Assembly: GCA_012964665.1 (NCBI GenBank)
Contig: DTTO01000038.1
Location: 1-61,966, forward strand
DNA length: 61,966 bases
Origin: Fidelibacterota bacterium
GTDB taxonomy: Bacteria > Fidelibacterota > Marinisomatia > Marinisomatales > TCS55
Reading direction: 5' to 3'
Part shown: positions 16,110-25,216 of the stretch, piece by piece
Position numbering within the stretch: position 1 is the first letter of the stretch
Layout: each line of letters opens with the position of its first letter
The notes under the pieces: model-generated
What the model was told of the DNA's origin: nothing
What the model saw: the letters and a program-made list of their open reading frames with translations, nothing else
Database searches by the model: none
Position numbers and translations under genes: made by a program

Positions 16110-19100
16110 CTATTTTTGTCCCCATTGAGGGTCAGTAGATTGATTTAACCGAAACATTTTGGGCAAACTCCCCAACTTTTCTATTGTAACGGAAATTACA
16201 CCAAACGATTCTTCTACTTTTCCCCTGATAATAAACAAGTTCTCCCACAATAAAAGATCGCCATATTTCTGGAAAGTTTCCGGGAAAAGTACACACTCAT
16301 AAATATCTGTTTCATCTTCCAAAGTCAGAAATTCCATTGGTTCATGTTTTTTCACCGTGGTTGCTTCTTTTCGCGTGATATATACACCGGCCAGATGGAT
16401 AGTTCGTCCAATGTACTGAAATAAATTTTTTGCTTTGCGTACACGACCGTTGATCATAGATAAATATGGTTCTAAGGGATGATTAGAAATGGGAAATCCA
16501 AAGGATTCAATTTCCAGTCGGTGTTTATCTTCTACAGATAGACAGTCCTGCCTACTGTATTGAAATTCAGATGTGATATCATTTTTTGCTAAATCTAATA
16601 TTATGCTATTTGGCACTTCGTTTTTTCCGCCCAGACAATACCACGCTGCACGATAGGCAATCTCCTGATGGGTCAATTCTGGTGCCAGAGCATAAAAACA
16701 TCCTGCATTAGTCATGGCCATGGCATCGGATAAATCTGGATTGATGCGCACAAAAAAGTCATTCAAAGATGTAAATGGTCTAGCTTTTCGTTCATCTAGA
16801 ATTTCTTTCACAGTTTTTTCCTGTAGATTACGAATGCTCATAAAACCCATCCGGATTTTGCTTTTTCTACCAATATGTTTTTCCCAACTGTAATTTACAT
16901 CCGGTGGCAAAATTTGAATTCCAAACCGGCGGGCTTCACTGAGGTAGGCATAGGACGAATAAAATCCGCCTTGATTAGATATAACCGCTGCCAAAAACTC
17001 TGCTGGAAAATGAGCCTTGAGATAGGCACAGGTAAAAGATAGCATCGCAAACGATGCAGAGTGTGGCTTGCAAAATGAATATCCAACAAAAGATTGGATC
17101 ATACTCCATACATCTTCGATTAAATTTTCTTTATAACCGCGTTTTTTTGCTCCTTTACAAAACTTCTTTTTCCAACCCTGAACCAGGTGCTGCATGGAAT
17201 CCCGGCTCATGGTTTTCCTCAAGGCATCTGCTTCGGCGTAATTCATCCCCGCCATCACACGCGCTGCCATAGACACCTGTTCTTCATATACCATAATGCC
17301 ATAACTTTCTTTTAAAAAATTCAGGTCCGGGTGGAGAATATCCCATGGTTTACCATGAATCCGCTCCAACATAATGTTGGTAAACCGGTTAGCTGCTGGA
17401 CGAATGATTGATGAATAGATCACTATATGCTCAAAATCCACTTTTCCGGCTTTGGCCAGCAACTGCCGCGTGGCTGGACTTTCAATATAAAATACGCCCA
17501 TGGTTTTCCCCATTTGCATAAGCATAGCTGTTTTTTGATCTCCGATGGGCTGGATTTTGTGGTAATCCAAATACTTGTTTTTTAATGCAAATCCACCATA
17601 GTACAAGTTGATCTGTTTGATAGTATCCCGAACTACTGCCAAGCTGCGATTTCCTAAAATATCAATCTTCAAAAGTCCAGAATCTTCTACTTGATCTTTT
17701 TCCCATTCCACAATCTGTATACCTTTGGGAGTTTTTAAAACAGGGACATATTTTCGGATTTCATCAGGTACAATCACTACCCCGCCAGGATGAACAGATG
17801 GGTGGCGGAAAGCACCAATCACTTTTTGACTCTCCCGCAGGATTTCTTCCAGTGTGTCATCTAATTGTATATGTTCAAAACGAGGGTCAGTTTTTACCCA
17901 ATTCAGCAGATCTCGCCGGGATGTATACCAACCAATCCGTTTGGTGATGGATTTAATCTCTTCATTTGATAGCCCATAAACTTTTGCCACTTCACGAATG
18001 GCTGAACGAGGTTTCATGAATACCTGACTGCAGACCATCCCAGTTCGTTCATTACCATACTTCTTAAACACATAATCCAAAATGTCATCCCGTTCATCCC
18101 ACGGAAAGTCCACATCAATATCCGGCATATTATTGCGGTCAGGATGAATAAAACGCTCAAACTGCAAATTGTACTCAATAGGATCTACCTGAGTAATAAA
18201 AAGACAATAGCTCACAATAGAAGCTGCCCCAGATCCCCGTCCGATGGTGTTCCGGGTCTGTCTTACAATATCTTCCACCACCAAGAAGTATGGGGCAAAT
18301 CCTTTGGATGTAATCAGATACAGTTCATAATTGATTCTATCTTGAATTTGAGCTGTAATTTTTTTGTACCGCTTATGGGCCCCCGCCTTCACTTTTTCTT
18401 TTAAAATTCGGTTGGCTTGGTATGTATCTTTTAGGGACAGATACGGAAAAATGGTATTTACAAATGACCAGTCCCGTTTACAACCCTCAGCCAGATAGAT
18501 AGTGTTATTGATTGCTTCCAAGCTATTGGGAAATATCCGCACCATATCCTTTTCTGCTCGGAACCAGTGTTTACCAGATTTATAGGTATCTGATGGCAGT
18601 TTAGATAAGGTGGTATTTAGATCAATGGCGCGCAGGATTCGGTGCGTATGCCAGTCCTCCCTACGAATGAAATACACATCTCCAGTAGCTACTATTTCCA
18701 GTTTGAATTCTCGAGATAATTGTTGAGCGGCACGTTCTGTTACACCGGGACGTAATTCCACAAATAAATGACTGTTTGGAATAATCTTACTTAAAGATGA
18801 CAGTGTGGATCTTTCATGAGCCAAGACAAAGAGTCCAACTGTATAATCTTTTAAAATATCAACAATAGATTGGATCGGCTTATCATGAATTGCTGAAACA
18901 ATACGAGAGATATTTTCGTAGCCATTTTGATTTTCCGCCAGTAGAACAGCTTCGCCCTGCTCTGTGATCAGATTGACACCGGCAATCGGCTCAACTTCAG
19001 CAGCATAGGCATGTTGGACAAAACGAATGAATCCCCATAGACCATTGGTTTCCGTAAACGCAATATGGCGCATACCTTGATTTCGGGCAGCCGTAAGCAA

Positions 19101-19166
19101 GGATGGCTGAGAGGCCGTACCCTGCATTCGGGAATAATGGGAATGAACATTCAGATGCGTGAACAT
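16110..19166 (-). CDS. dnaE2: Error-prone DNA polymerase III alpha subunit (DnaE2/ImuC type)
   Basis: A 1018-residue C-family polymerase. A PHP domain (about 1-200, starting THLNVHSHYS) is followed by the polymerase core with RGSGAASIVSY, the catalytic Asp pair in PDIDVDF and a third Asp in LLKIDILGNRSL, then helix-hairpin-helix (SLNDFFVRI) and an OB fold (about 910-1000). The catalytic acids are intact. I call it DnaE2 because it is shorter than replicative DnaE and follows an ImuB-like gene (9 nt) and lexA; the imuA gene usual in such cassettes is absent. It would act as the active translesion polymerase of a damage-induced mutasome. A small chance remains that it is a second DnaE with another role. 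Confidence 0.9.
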   Translation of the reverse strand: MFTHLNVHSHYSRMQGTASQPSLLTAARNQGMRHIAFTETNGLWGFIRFVQHAYAAEVEPIAGVNLITEQGEAVLLAENQNGYENISRIVSAIHDKPIQSIVDILKDYTVGLFVLAHERSTLSSLSKIIPNSHLFVELRPGVTERAAQQLSREFKLEIVATGDVYFIRREDWHTHRILRAIDLNTTLSKLPSDTYKSGKHWFRAEKDMVRIFPNSLEAINNTIYLAEGCKRDWSFVNTIFPYLSLKDTYQANRILKEKVKAGAHKRYKKITAQIQDRINYELYLITSKGFAPYFLVVEDIVRQTRNTIGRGSGAASIVSYCLFITQVDPIEYNLQFERFIHPDRNNMPDIDVDFPWDERDDILDYVFKKYGNERTGMVCSQVFMKPRSAIREVAKVYGLSNEEIKSITKRIGWYTSRRDLLNWVKTDPRFEHIQLDDTLEEILRESQKVIGAFRHPSVHPGGVVIVPDEIRKYVPVLKTPKGIQIVEWEKDQVEDSGLLKIDILGNRSLAVVRDTIKQINLYYGGFALKNKYLDYHKIQPIGDQKTAMLMQMGKTMGVFYIESPATRQLLAKAGKVDFEHIVIYSSIIRPAANRFTNIMLERIHGKPWDILHPDLNFLKESYGIMVYEEQVSMAARVMAGMNYAEADALRKTMSRDSMQHLVQGWKKKFCKGAKKRGYKENLIEDVWSMIQSFVGYSFCKPHSASFAMLSFTCAYLKAHFPAEFLAAVISNQGGFYSSYAYLSEARRFGIQILPPDVNYSWEKHIGRKSKIRMGFMSIRNLQEKTVKEILDERKARPFTSLNDFFVRINPDLSDAMAMTNAGCFYALAPELTHQEIAYRAAWYCLGGKNEVPNSIILDLAKNDITSEFQYSRQDCLSVEDKHRLEIESFGFPISNHPLEPYLSMINGRVRKAKNLFQYIGRTIHLAGVYITRKEATTVKKHEPMEFLTLEDETDIYECVLFPETFQKYGDLLLWENLFIIRGKVEESFGVISVTIEKLGSLPKMFRLNQSTDPQWGQK

Positions 19167-19175
19167 TCGAATGCA

Positions 19176-20324
19176 TTAGGATACATTTGCAGAGTGAATA
19201 CTTAAAAAATCAAATTTTTTTCGAACTATATCTAAGGCAGATGAAAGTCGATCTATTTTTGTATCTTTTTCAAATAATTCCATTTGCTGAGCCACCTGAT
19301 GAAAACCGGAAATATCCAATAAAATTGTACGAATTCGATTTCGGCGGGCATTCGCTATTTCAAATAATCGCCATGTTTCAGTCAAAACTGTAATGTTATC
19401 ATGCTTCAAAAATTGTCCTTTAGACTCATATTTGAACCCATCGGTATAATGAATTTCTAACCGAACTCTTTTTGCTACCTGAGAACGCTCTCTTAATTTA
19501 AAGGCCACTTGTTCTGATAGCTGTTTTATTTCAGACCATAGTGTGGTTATATCATTGGTGTCCTCTTTTAAAACAGTTTGCTCCAGAATATGATCTTTCA
19601 TCATAGGAGATTGTACAGCGGATAGATCTTGGCCGCGAACTTCTTGTGTCAAAGGCAGAGCGTAAGCGCCAAATAATCGTCGCGCTTCATCGGATGAATC
19701 CACAATCGATTGAATTTGGCATACACGATTTAAAATCAGGAATTTGATCAATTTCCATACCGGTGGCTGATGAACAGTTGGAATCACTGGCGAATGAAGG
19801 GGTGATAAAAATCGAGCTTCATTCCCTGCAATTACGCGATGAATACGATCAGGAACAACAGCACTGGAAATACGACTCACCAATTTATTCTGGCTAATCC
19901 CCAATACTGAACGAAGACCAACCTGGTCTTGCACTATATTTGATATTTTAGAACCAGCCTGTTCGTGACTTTTATGAATTTGTTCCAGGCCAGTCATATC
20001 CATATAGAATTTTCCGTAACCAGAAGGCTCTACAGTAGGCGTAAAGCGCTGAACAATGGAATACACATACTGGTTTAATCGCCTATACAAAGCGCTATTA
20101 TAGGGTAAGAGCCGCGCACTGTGGCTCATCTGCCGCGCCAGAGATACTTTCATTCCCGTGTGCAGGCCTTCTTCTTCTCCTTCTTTAGAGACAGATACCA
20201 CTGTACCATTTTGATGGTGAGAAGAAATGATGGCTATCGGGCGGGTACACAGGGATGCATCTAGTTGGCGCTCCGCCTGGAGTTCAAAATCCCTTAAGCG
20301 AAGATGAAATACAGTCTGGGACAC
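19176..20324 (-). CDS. imuB: ImuB-like Y-family polymerase homologue, catalytically dead
   Basis: A 382-residue Y-family relative. Aligning by eye with DinB, the first metal-site segment (HVDMD...) reads HLRLRDFELQAE (7-18), so both Asp are Arg9 and Arg11. The SIDEAFLDVTG motif reads GYGKFYMDMTG (102-112), so the catalytic Asp-Glu are Gly104-Lys105. All four acidic positions are therefore lost. A clamp-binding-like QMELF lies at 347-351. Both traits match ImuB, a non-catalytic adaptor that links DnaE2 to the beta clamp. The gene sits 3 nt after lexA and 9 nt before dnaE2. Sequence divergence from canonical Y-family members is high. Confidence 0.82.
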   Translation of the reverse strand: MSQTVFHLRLRDFELQAERQLDASLCTRPIAIISSHHQNGTVVSVSKEGEEEGLHTGMKVSLARQMSHSARLLPYNSALYRRLNQYVYSIVQRFTPTVEPSGYGKFYMDMTGLEQIHKSHEQAGSKISNIVQDQVGLRSVLGISQNKLVSRISSAVVPDRIHRVIAGNEARFLSPLHSPVIPTVHQPPVWKLIKFLILNRVCQIQSIVDSSDEARRLFGAYALPLTQEVRGQDLSAVQSPMMKDHILEQTVLKEDTNDITTLWSEIKQLSEQVAFKLRERSQVAKRVRLEIHYTDGFKYESKGQFLKHDNITVLTETWRLFEIANARRNRIRTILLDISGFHQVAQQMELFEKDTKIDRLSSALDIVRKKFDFLSIHSANVS

Positions 20325-20327
20325 ACT

Positions 20328-20945
20328 TCAATATTCCCGGAAGGAATAGAGGAGCACGCCGTTAATTTCAAAATTGTCTGTTTCATTGATAGTAATTACA
20401 GGATAGTCTGGATTACGGGGATGTAGTTCCACATGCCCATTGATAGGATGATAACGTTTGAGCGTTGCCTCTCCATTAATAAGGGCAACAATAATCTGTC
20501 CCGGATTGGCTTCTGCTGATTTGCGCACAATAATATAGTCACCATCCTCAATATGATCACCTACCATGGAATCTCCCTTAACCTGGAGTACAAAGTTATT
20601 CGGATGCGCAAACGGTGGCGGTACAAATATGGAATCTGCATTTTCGAGTGCCTCAATAGGCGTTCCAGCAGCAATTAAACCCAACAGTGGCAGGCGGGCC
20701 GGTGTGACGTGCTCCTCATAAGTAAGCGTTAAAGCCCGCTTGCCGTTAGGCCCTTTGGAACGATCAAGATGGCCGTTGTGAGTCAGGGCATTGACATACC
20801 AGTGAACCGTTCCCAAGGATGCAAACCCCATTCCATCCATGATCTCTCCGTAGGAAGGTGCTTGACCATATTCAACGGTATGACGTTGAATAAAATCCAG
20901 AAATCTTTGCTGTTTGATGGATAATGACCTTATTGATGTTTGCAT
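20328..20945 (-). CDS. lexA: LexA repressor (S24 autoprotease)
   Basis: A 205-residue SOS repressor. An N-terminal winged helix-turn-helix (about 1-70, QQRFLDFIQRH...APSYGEI) is joined to a LexA S24 peptidase domain with cleavage site Ala93-Gly94 (LIAAGTP), nucleophile Ser126 (GDSMVGD) and Lys163 (EATLKRY). RecA filaments trigger self-cleavage and derepression. The ATG at 20945 gives a normal LexA N-terminus; a longer in-frame start at 20996 would run through the promoter/operator region. It heads an operon with the ImuB-like gene and dnaE2, so it probably controls its own mutagenesis partners. It is divergent from the M23 peptidase gene. Confidence 0.95.
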   Translation of the reverse strand: MQTSIRSLSIKQQRFLDFIQRHTVEYGQAPSYGEIMDGMGFASLGTVHWYVNALTHNGHLDRSKGPNGKRALTLTYEEHVTPARLPLLGLIAAGTPIEALENADSIFVPPPFAHPNNFVLQVKGDSMVGDHIEDGDYIIVRKSAEANPGQIIVALINGEATLKRYHPINGHVELHPRNPDYPVITINETDNFEINGVLLYSFREY

Positions 20946-20952
20946 TAAATAG

Positions 20953-21001
20953 TCGTAAGTTACTCGTAAGTATTTTACGTTATTTATTTCACTCAATTCA
21001 A
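20953..21001 (-). promoter_or_regulatory. lexA promoter with candidate LexA operator repeats
   Basis: On the minus strand TTGAAT (20996-21001) and TAAAAT (20972-20977) are 18 nt apart. Immediately downstream, overlapping the expected transcription start, are two exact direct repeats ACTTACGA (20964-20971 and 20953-20960) spaced 11 bp centre to centre, and an imperfect dyad TTAC-N2-GTAA spans their junction (20960-20969). This is the right place for LexA autoregulation. The motif is not a LexA box I know. Confidence 0.6.
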
Positions 21002-21053
21002 GTGTTTTTCATTATTCTGAGATAAATTGAAAGCCTTATCAGCAATTTATCTT

Positions 21054-23300
21054 ATGCGACTTATTATTGTCCTTATTATTCTCATTTTTTCATCTGCTTT
21101 GGGACAGAATTATACCTGGCCAACAGATGTAGGTAAACATCTTTCATCCAATTTTGGTGAATTCCGGACAACCGGCTATCATTTGGGGCTGGATATCAAA
21201 ACCAAAGGGACAACCGGTCATCCGATCTATGCTGTTGATGATGGATTTATTTCACGGATTGTGACTAATTATTCCGGATTTGGTCGTGCCCTTTATCTAA
21301 CCCTTAATGATGGACAAACTGCTGTTTATGCGCATTTAAGCAAATTCACACCAAAACTGGAACGGCGCCTGAAAGAAGAGCAAGAAGCACAACAATCTTA
21401 TCTGACAAATATATTCTTATCTAGCGATGAATTTCGGTTTTCAAAAGGTGATATAATTGCTTATTCTGGTAATACAGGATTTTCATTCGGCCCCCATCTC
21501 CATTTCGAAATTCGCAATACATTTGGACAAACCCTAAACCCTTTGACAAACGGATTAAACCAGGATGATCGACTGGCGCCGATTGTTGAAGAACTCGCAT
21601 TTATTCCATTAAACAATGAAAGTTGGGTCAATGGGAATCAACTTCCCCAAAACTTTCCTGTATTTAGAGATAAAAAGGGGGATTATCTTTTCCCTGATAC
21701 TATCAACATTTCTGGAATGCTCGGCATGTCAATCAAAGCTTATGATAAACGGCAAGGTGCCGATAACATTTACCAGCCCCACCGCATTGAAGTTTATATT
21801 GATGAAAAGCTTCATCATTATCTTCAGTTTGACCGCCTGGATTATAATTGGCTACCAACCGCAAACTATATCAGAGATTATCGTAATGCACGATTGAATA
21901 TGGGCGATTTTATTAAACTGTATCAAAACGACACTGATCCGAAAGTACCCATCCATAACAATGCTACTAATGGCATATTAAATATTAGCCCAGGATATCA
22001 TTCTGTAAAAATTCTCCTCATGGATGTTCTTAAAAATACCCGTATTGTTCATGGAACCGTTTTTTCAATGGCGCCTTTTCAAATGACTTTAGAAAAATTG
22101 GGTGAAACAGATGAAATCATTTCATTTTTTCTGCAACCAAAAAGCATCACCATACCCATTCAATCGGTCATCGCATATTCATTTACCCCCTACGGTTTTG
22201 CTGATGAAAAAATAAACATACTTTCCTCAGAGCAGATTGAGGCAGGACGCATTATTACGGTATCCAAAAAACAGGTGGAACGAAGAGCCCTTCAATTCAT
22301 CAGCCAAAATAAATTAGGAACACGATCTTTTCCCATCCATTGGATTGACACTAAAAACATCGCAAACCATGTAAGTGTCAACATTGATCTGGATATTTCC
22401 CATACAGATGCGGGTGTTTATATACAGGTACAGCCAGAGCAGATTGTGAATGCAAATCTTTCTCTAAGGCTAAAAGGGGAGTATCAATATGAAACAATTC
22501 CCTTAAATCAGATTCAGCCCTCTGTTTATTTAACAAATCCAATCTCTCCAGTGCAGTTTGAGCACGTTGACCAGATTGAAGTTATTCTAAAAGGATCAAT
22601 TGAAAGACAGGTTCGGTTTGATTTTCCCTATACTGTGGCAATGCCCGGCACTTCTGTTACAGTTGTGTCCAAGGATAGTTATTGTTCCATTCGTACCAAT
22701 AAATCATCTGTGACAAACCCTACATTAATGTGGCTCGAAGCAGTCCACAAGCACGCCTCTGTTACAAATGGAAAACTTTTATCCCGTGTTTATCAACTCC
22801 AGCCTTTTGAACGTCCTTTATTGAAACCGGTGAATATTGGCATCCGTTATCCATCAAAACTAAAAGACAGGGAAAAAATTCATCTTTATTATTATAATCA
22901 AAATGAAGGCTGGAGTTTTATTCCTACTGAAAATAATCATGAAAGACAAGTACTCACCGGGGAAGTGGAACACCTTGACGCTATTGCAATAATTGAAGAT
23001 AACACACCGCCAAAAATCAAATCCATGCATCCGGGAAATGACGGGAATTATCCTTCTTTGGAATTAAATCAATTTCAAATCAGAATTGACGATAATCTGT
23101 CCGGAATTGAGGCCGCGGAATCATCCTTTAATTTTGTTCTTGATAACCAGCCCTTGATATTTGCCTACCAGCCCAAATCCAAGATCATCTCATATGAACT
23201 TGAAAGACCCCTAGCAATTGGAACTCATACAATTCAATTTAAAGTGCGCGATCGGGCCGGGAATGAATCCAGTAATAATATTGAATTCAAAGTGTACTGA
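21054..23300 (+). CDS. Secreted M23 family metallopeptidase, multi-domain
   Basis: A 748-residue exported protein. A signal peptide (MRLIIVLIILIFSSALGQ) is followed by a LytM/M23 peptidase domain (about 20-165) with zinc and active-site residues His43 and Asp47 (YHLGLD) and His148/His150 (GPHLHFE). The remaining ~580 residues are beta-rich Ig/FN3-like modules, ending in a segment RVRDRAGNESS-type (KVRDRAGNESS). The domain cleaves or remodels peptidoglycan cross-bridges; the long tail may anchor or regulate it. The ATG at 21054 gives a clean signal peptide; the TTG at 21027 adds nine residues. It is divergent from lexA and overlaps the rhomboid gene by one base (TGATG). Confidence 0.9.
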   Translation: MRLIIVLIILIFSSALGQNYTWPTDVGKHLSSNFGEFRTTGYHLGLDIKTKGTTGHPIYAVDDGFISRIVTNYSGFGRALYLTLNDGQTAVYAHLSKFTPKLERRLKEEQEAQQSYLTNIFLSSDEFRFSKGDIIAYSGNTGFSFGPHLHFEIRNTFGQTLNPLTNGLNQDDRLAPIVEELAFIPLNNESWVNGNQLPQNFPVFRDKKGDYLFPDTINISGMLGMSIKAYDKRQGADNIYQPHRIEVYIDEKLHHYLQFDRLDYNWLPTANYIRDYRNARLNMGDFIKLYQNDTDPKVPIHNNATNGILNISPGYHSVKILLMDVLKNTRIVHGTVFSMAPFQMTLEKLGETDEIISFFLQPKSITIPIQSVIAYSFTPYGFADEKINILSSEQIEAGRIITVSKKQVERRALQFISQNKLGTRSFPIHWIDTKNIANHVSVNIDLDISHTDAGVYIQVQPEQIVNANLSLRLKGEYQYETIPLNQIQPSVYLTNPISPVQFEHVDQIEVILKGSIERQVRFDFPYTVAMPGTSVTVVSKDSYCSIRTNKSSVTNPTLMWLEAVHKHASVTNGKLLSRVYQLQPFERPLLKPVNIGIRYPSKLKDREKIHLYYYNQNEGWSFIPTENNHERQVLTGEVEHLDAIAIIEDNTPPKIKSMHPGNDGNYPSLELNQFQIRIDDNLSGIEAAESSFNFVLDNQPLIFAYQPKSKIISYELERPLAIGTHTIQFKVRDRAGNESSNNIEFKVY

Positions 23301-23956
23301 TGTTTTTCCCTTACAAAGATGATAATCCACGAGTGTTGATTCCTTATGTGACCTATAGTCTTATCACTATCAATATATTCATATTTTTTTATCAATTTGG
23401 GATGGAATTTTCTGATCCGGAAGCCGCTGGAATGATCATTTATGCATTTGGGCTTATCCCAGCTGATTTTTCTATAATTACAATGTTTACTTCTATGTTC
23501 CTTCATGGAGGAATCGCCCATATCCTTGGGAATATGTGGTTTCTATGGATCTTCGGTGATAATGTTGAAAGCACACTTGGTCATGTCAAATATACTCTTT
23601 TTTATTTACTGTGTGGCGTGGCAGCGGCCCTATGCCAGGTTCTTATGAGCCCTGGCTCTGAAATTCCTATGGTGGGTGCTTCCGGGGCAATTGCCGGGGT
23701 CTTAGGATTATATATGATTCGATTCCCCCGTGCCAGGGTCCACGTATTTATCTTTATCTTGATTTTTTTCACAACTATTCGTGTACCTGCGAATATTGTA
23801 TTAGGTCTCTGGTTTTTTAACCAGTTAACAAATGGAATGGGTACTCTTGGTCTGGATACTACTGGCGGCGTAGCTTGGTTTGCTCATATAGGCGGATTTA
23901 TTGCTGGTATTATTCTAAATCAAGCATTTAAACTCATCCAGATTAAATCATTGTAA
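23300..23956 (+). CDS. Rhomboid family intramembrane serine protease
   Basis: A 218-residue six-helix rhomboid protease. The L1-loop/TM2 region HGGIAHILGNMWFLWIFGDN has the conserved His-x3-His-x3-Asn pattern. The catalytic serine is in GASGAIAGVLG, and the partner histidine in HIGGF, near residue 200. Rhomboids cut transmembrane segments of other membrane proteins. It is translationally coupled to the upstream M23 peptidase gene. The substrate is unknown. Confidence 0.93.
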   Translation: MFFPYKDDNPRVLIPYVTYSLITINIFIFFYQFGMEFSDPEAAGMIIYAFGLIPADFSIITMFTSMFLHGGIAHILGNMWFLWIFGDNVESTLGHVKYTLFYLLCGVAAALCQVLMSPGSEIPMVGASGAIAGVLGLYMIRFPRARVHVFIFILIFFTTIRVPANIVLGLWFFNQLTNGMGTLGLDTTGGVAWFAHIGGFIAGIILNQAFKLIQIKSL

Positions 23957-23968
23957 GTATTGAGAGCC

Positions 23969-25216
23969 ATGCAATTGAATTATCATAATACTCGATTGAT
24001 ATTTACCGTTTTCCTTGCTTTTTGTATTTCATGTGAGGACAATGAATCAGAGGACAATGAATCAGAGGACAATAACTCAGATGTTAATTGTGATATTTAT
24101 AGTGGCCGTGGGAATTTAGTATCATACGATCAAATAGTTGAGTTTAACAAAGAAGCATTTGAGTTAGTAATTAAGAATATTTACGGGTTTGACCCTAATG
24201 CTTTTGACATACAAAACCCTGTAAAAGTGTATAAAATTATTTATGAATCCATTGGGGTTGATGGTAAACCAACTGAACTTTCAGGGGCAGTATATGTACC
24301 ACAGTTGGAAGAGAAAAGAGCATTACCTATATTAAAAATTTCTCACTATACAATTACAGAGCGAGATGCTGTTGCCTCTGTAAGGCCAAATGTTTCACCC
24401 CAGAGTATACTTGGTTCTATGCAAGGTTATTTTGCTATTTATGCCGATGGTATTGGATTTGGTATATCAGAAACACAGGCGCCTTTTGTGAATAAACGGT
24501 TAATCGCAATATCAGGTATTGATCTCCTTCGCGCTTCAAAGGAATTTGCATGTGAAAATGGCATTGAATTAAACGATCAACTATTTACAACAGGATATTC
24601 TGCAGGAGGATATGGCACAATGGCATTTCATCAAATTTTAGACGAAGAATACTCCGATGAATTTACAGTAACAGCCAACGCCCCTTTGGCTGGTCCATAC
24701 GCCCTACCTGAAATGGCGACCAGAATATTTACTGATGGTATATATCAACAGCCTTATTACTTGGGTTTCGCACTGTGGGGTTATATGCTTGGTACTGGAG
24801 ATTATGAATCCCTTAACCGTTGGGTTAAACCCCAGTTTAGGGAAGCAATTATGACGATGTATGATGGAAATTATTCTGGTGGTCAAATTAATAATGCGCT
24901 CAATGATACCATGTCTGTTTTACTTGATCCAAAGTTTTTAAGCGATTTTCTCGGTGACGGCGAAATTGAATTCAAGAATTATTTAAAGGAAAATAGTTTC
25001 ATTTATGATGGATGGGTACCTAATGCACCAATCCACTTTATGCATGGTGAAGATGATGTAACTGTATTTTATTCTCAGATGGAATTGGGTAAAAATACCT
25101 TAATCGCCAATGGTGCCAACAATATACAAACAACAACCTATCCCGGCGATCATGGAGGGGCTGCTGCCGATTGTATGATCAACTCGATTAAATGGTTCAA
25201 TACAATAAAAAAATGA
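23969..25216 (+). CDS. Putative lipoprotein alpha/beta hydrolase
   Basis: A 415-residue exported hydrolase. Its N-terminus is lipoprotein-like, with two candidate lipobox cysteines (LAFC at 19 and CISC at 22), followed by an acidic linker encoded by a 15-bp tandem repeat. The nucleophile elbow is TGYSAGGYG. A downstream GEDDVTVFY gives the acid and GDHGG the histidine, completing a Ser-Asp-His triad. The overall shape resembles secretory lipase/esterase families; I cannot name the substrate. The start is the ATG at 23969 (a TTG at 23960 is possible). Its stop overlaps cdd by ATGA. Confidence 0.78.
   Translation: MQLNYHNTRLIFTVFLAFCISCEDNESEDNESEDNNSDVNCDIYSGRGNLVSYDQIVEFNKEAFELVIKNIYGFDPNAFDIQNPVKVYKIIYESIGVDGKPTELSGAVYVPQLEEKRALPILKISHYTITERDAVASVRPNVSPQSILGSMQGYFAIYADGIGFGISETQAPFVNKRLIAISGIDLLRASKEFACENGIELNDQLFTTGYSAGGYGTMAFHQILDEEYSDEFTVTANAPLAGPYALPEMATRIFTDGIYQQPYYLGFALWGYMLGTGDYESLNRWVKPQFREAIMTMYDGNYSGGQINNALNDTMSVLLDPKFLSDFLGDGEIEFKNYLKENSFIYDGWVPNAPIHFMHGEDDVTVFYSQMELGKNTLIANGANNIQTTTYPGDHGGAAADCMINSIKWFNTIKK
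24035..24079 (+). repeat. Three-copy 15-bp in-frame tandem repeat
   Basis: The unit GAGGACAATGAATCA occurs twice exactly (24035-24049, 24050-24064) and a third time with two changes (24065-24079). It encodes EDNES-EDNES-EDNNS directly after the lipoprotein signal. Length change by whole units would keep the frame and vary only the linker. Confidence 0.95.

Noticed and set aside
20946-20996. N-terminal extension of LexA
   Set aside because: It would translate the promoter-operator repeats and adds residues before a normal LexA start.
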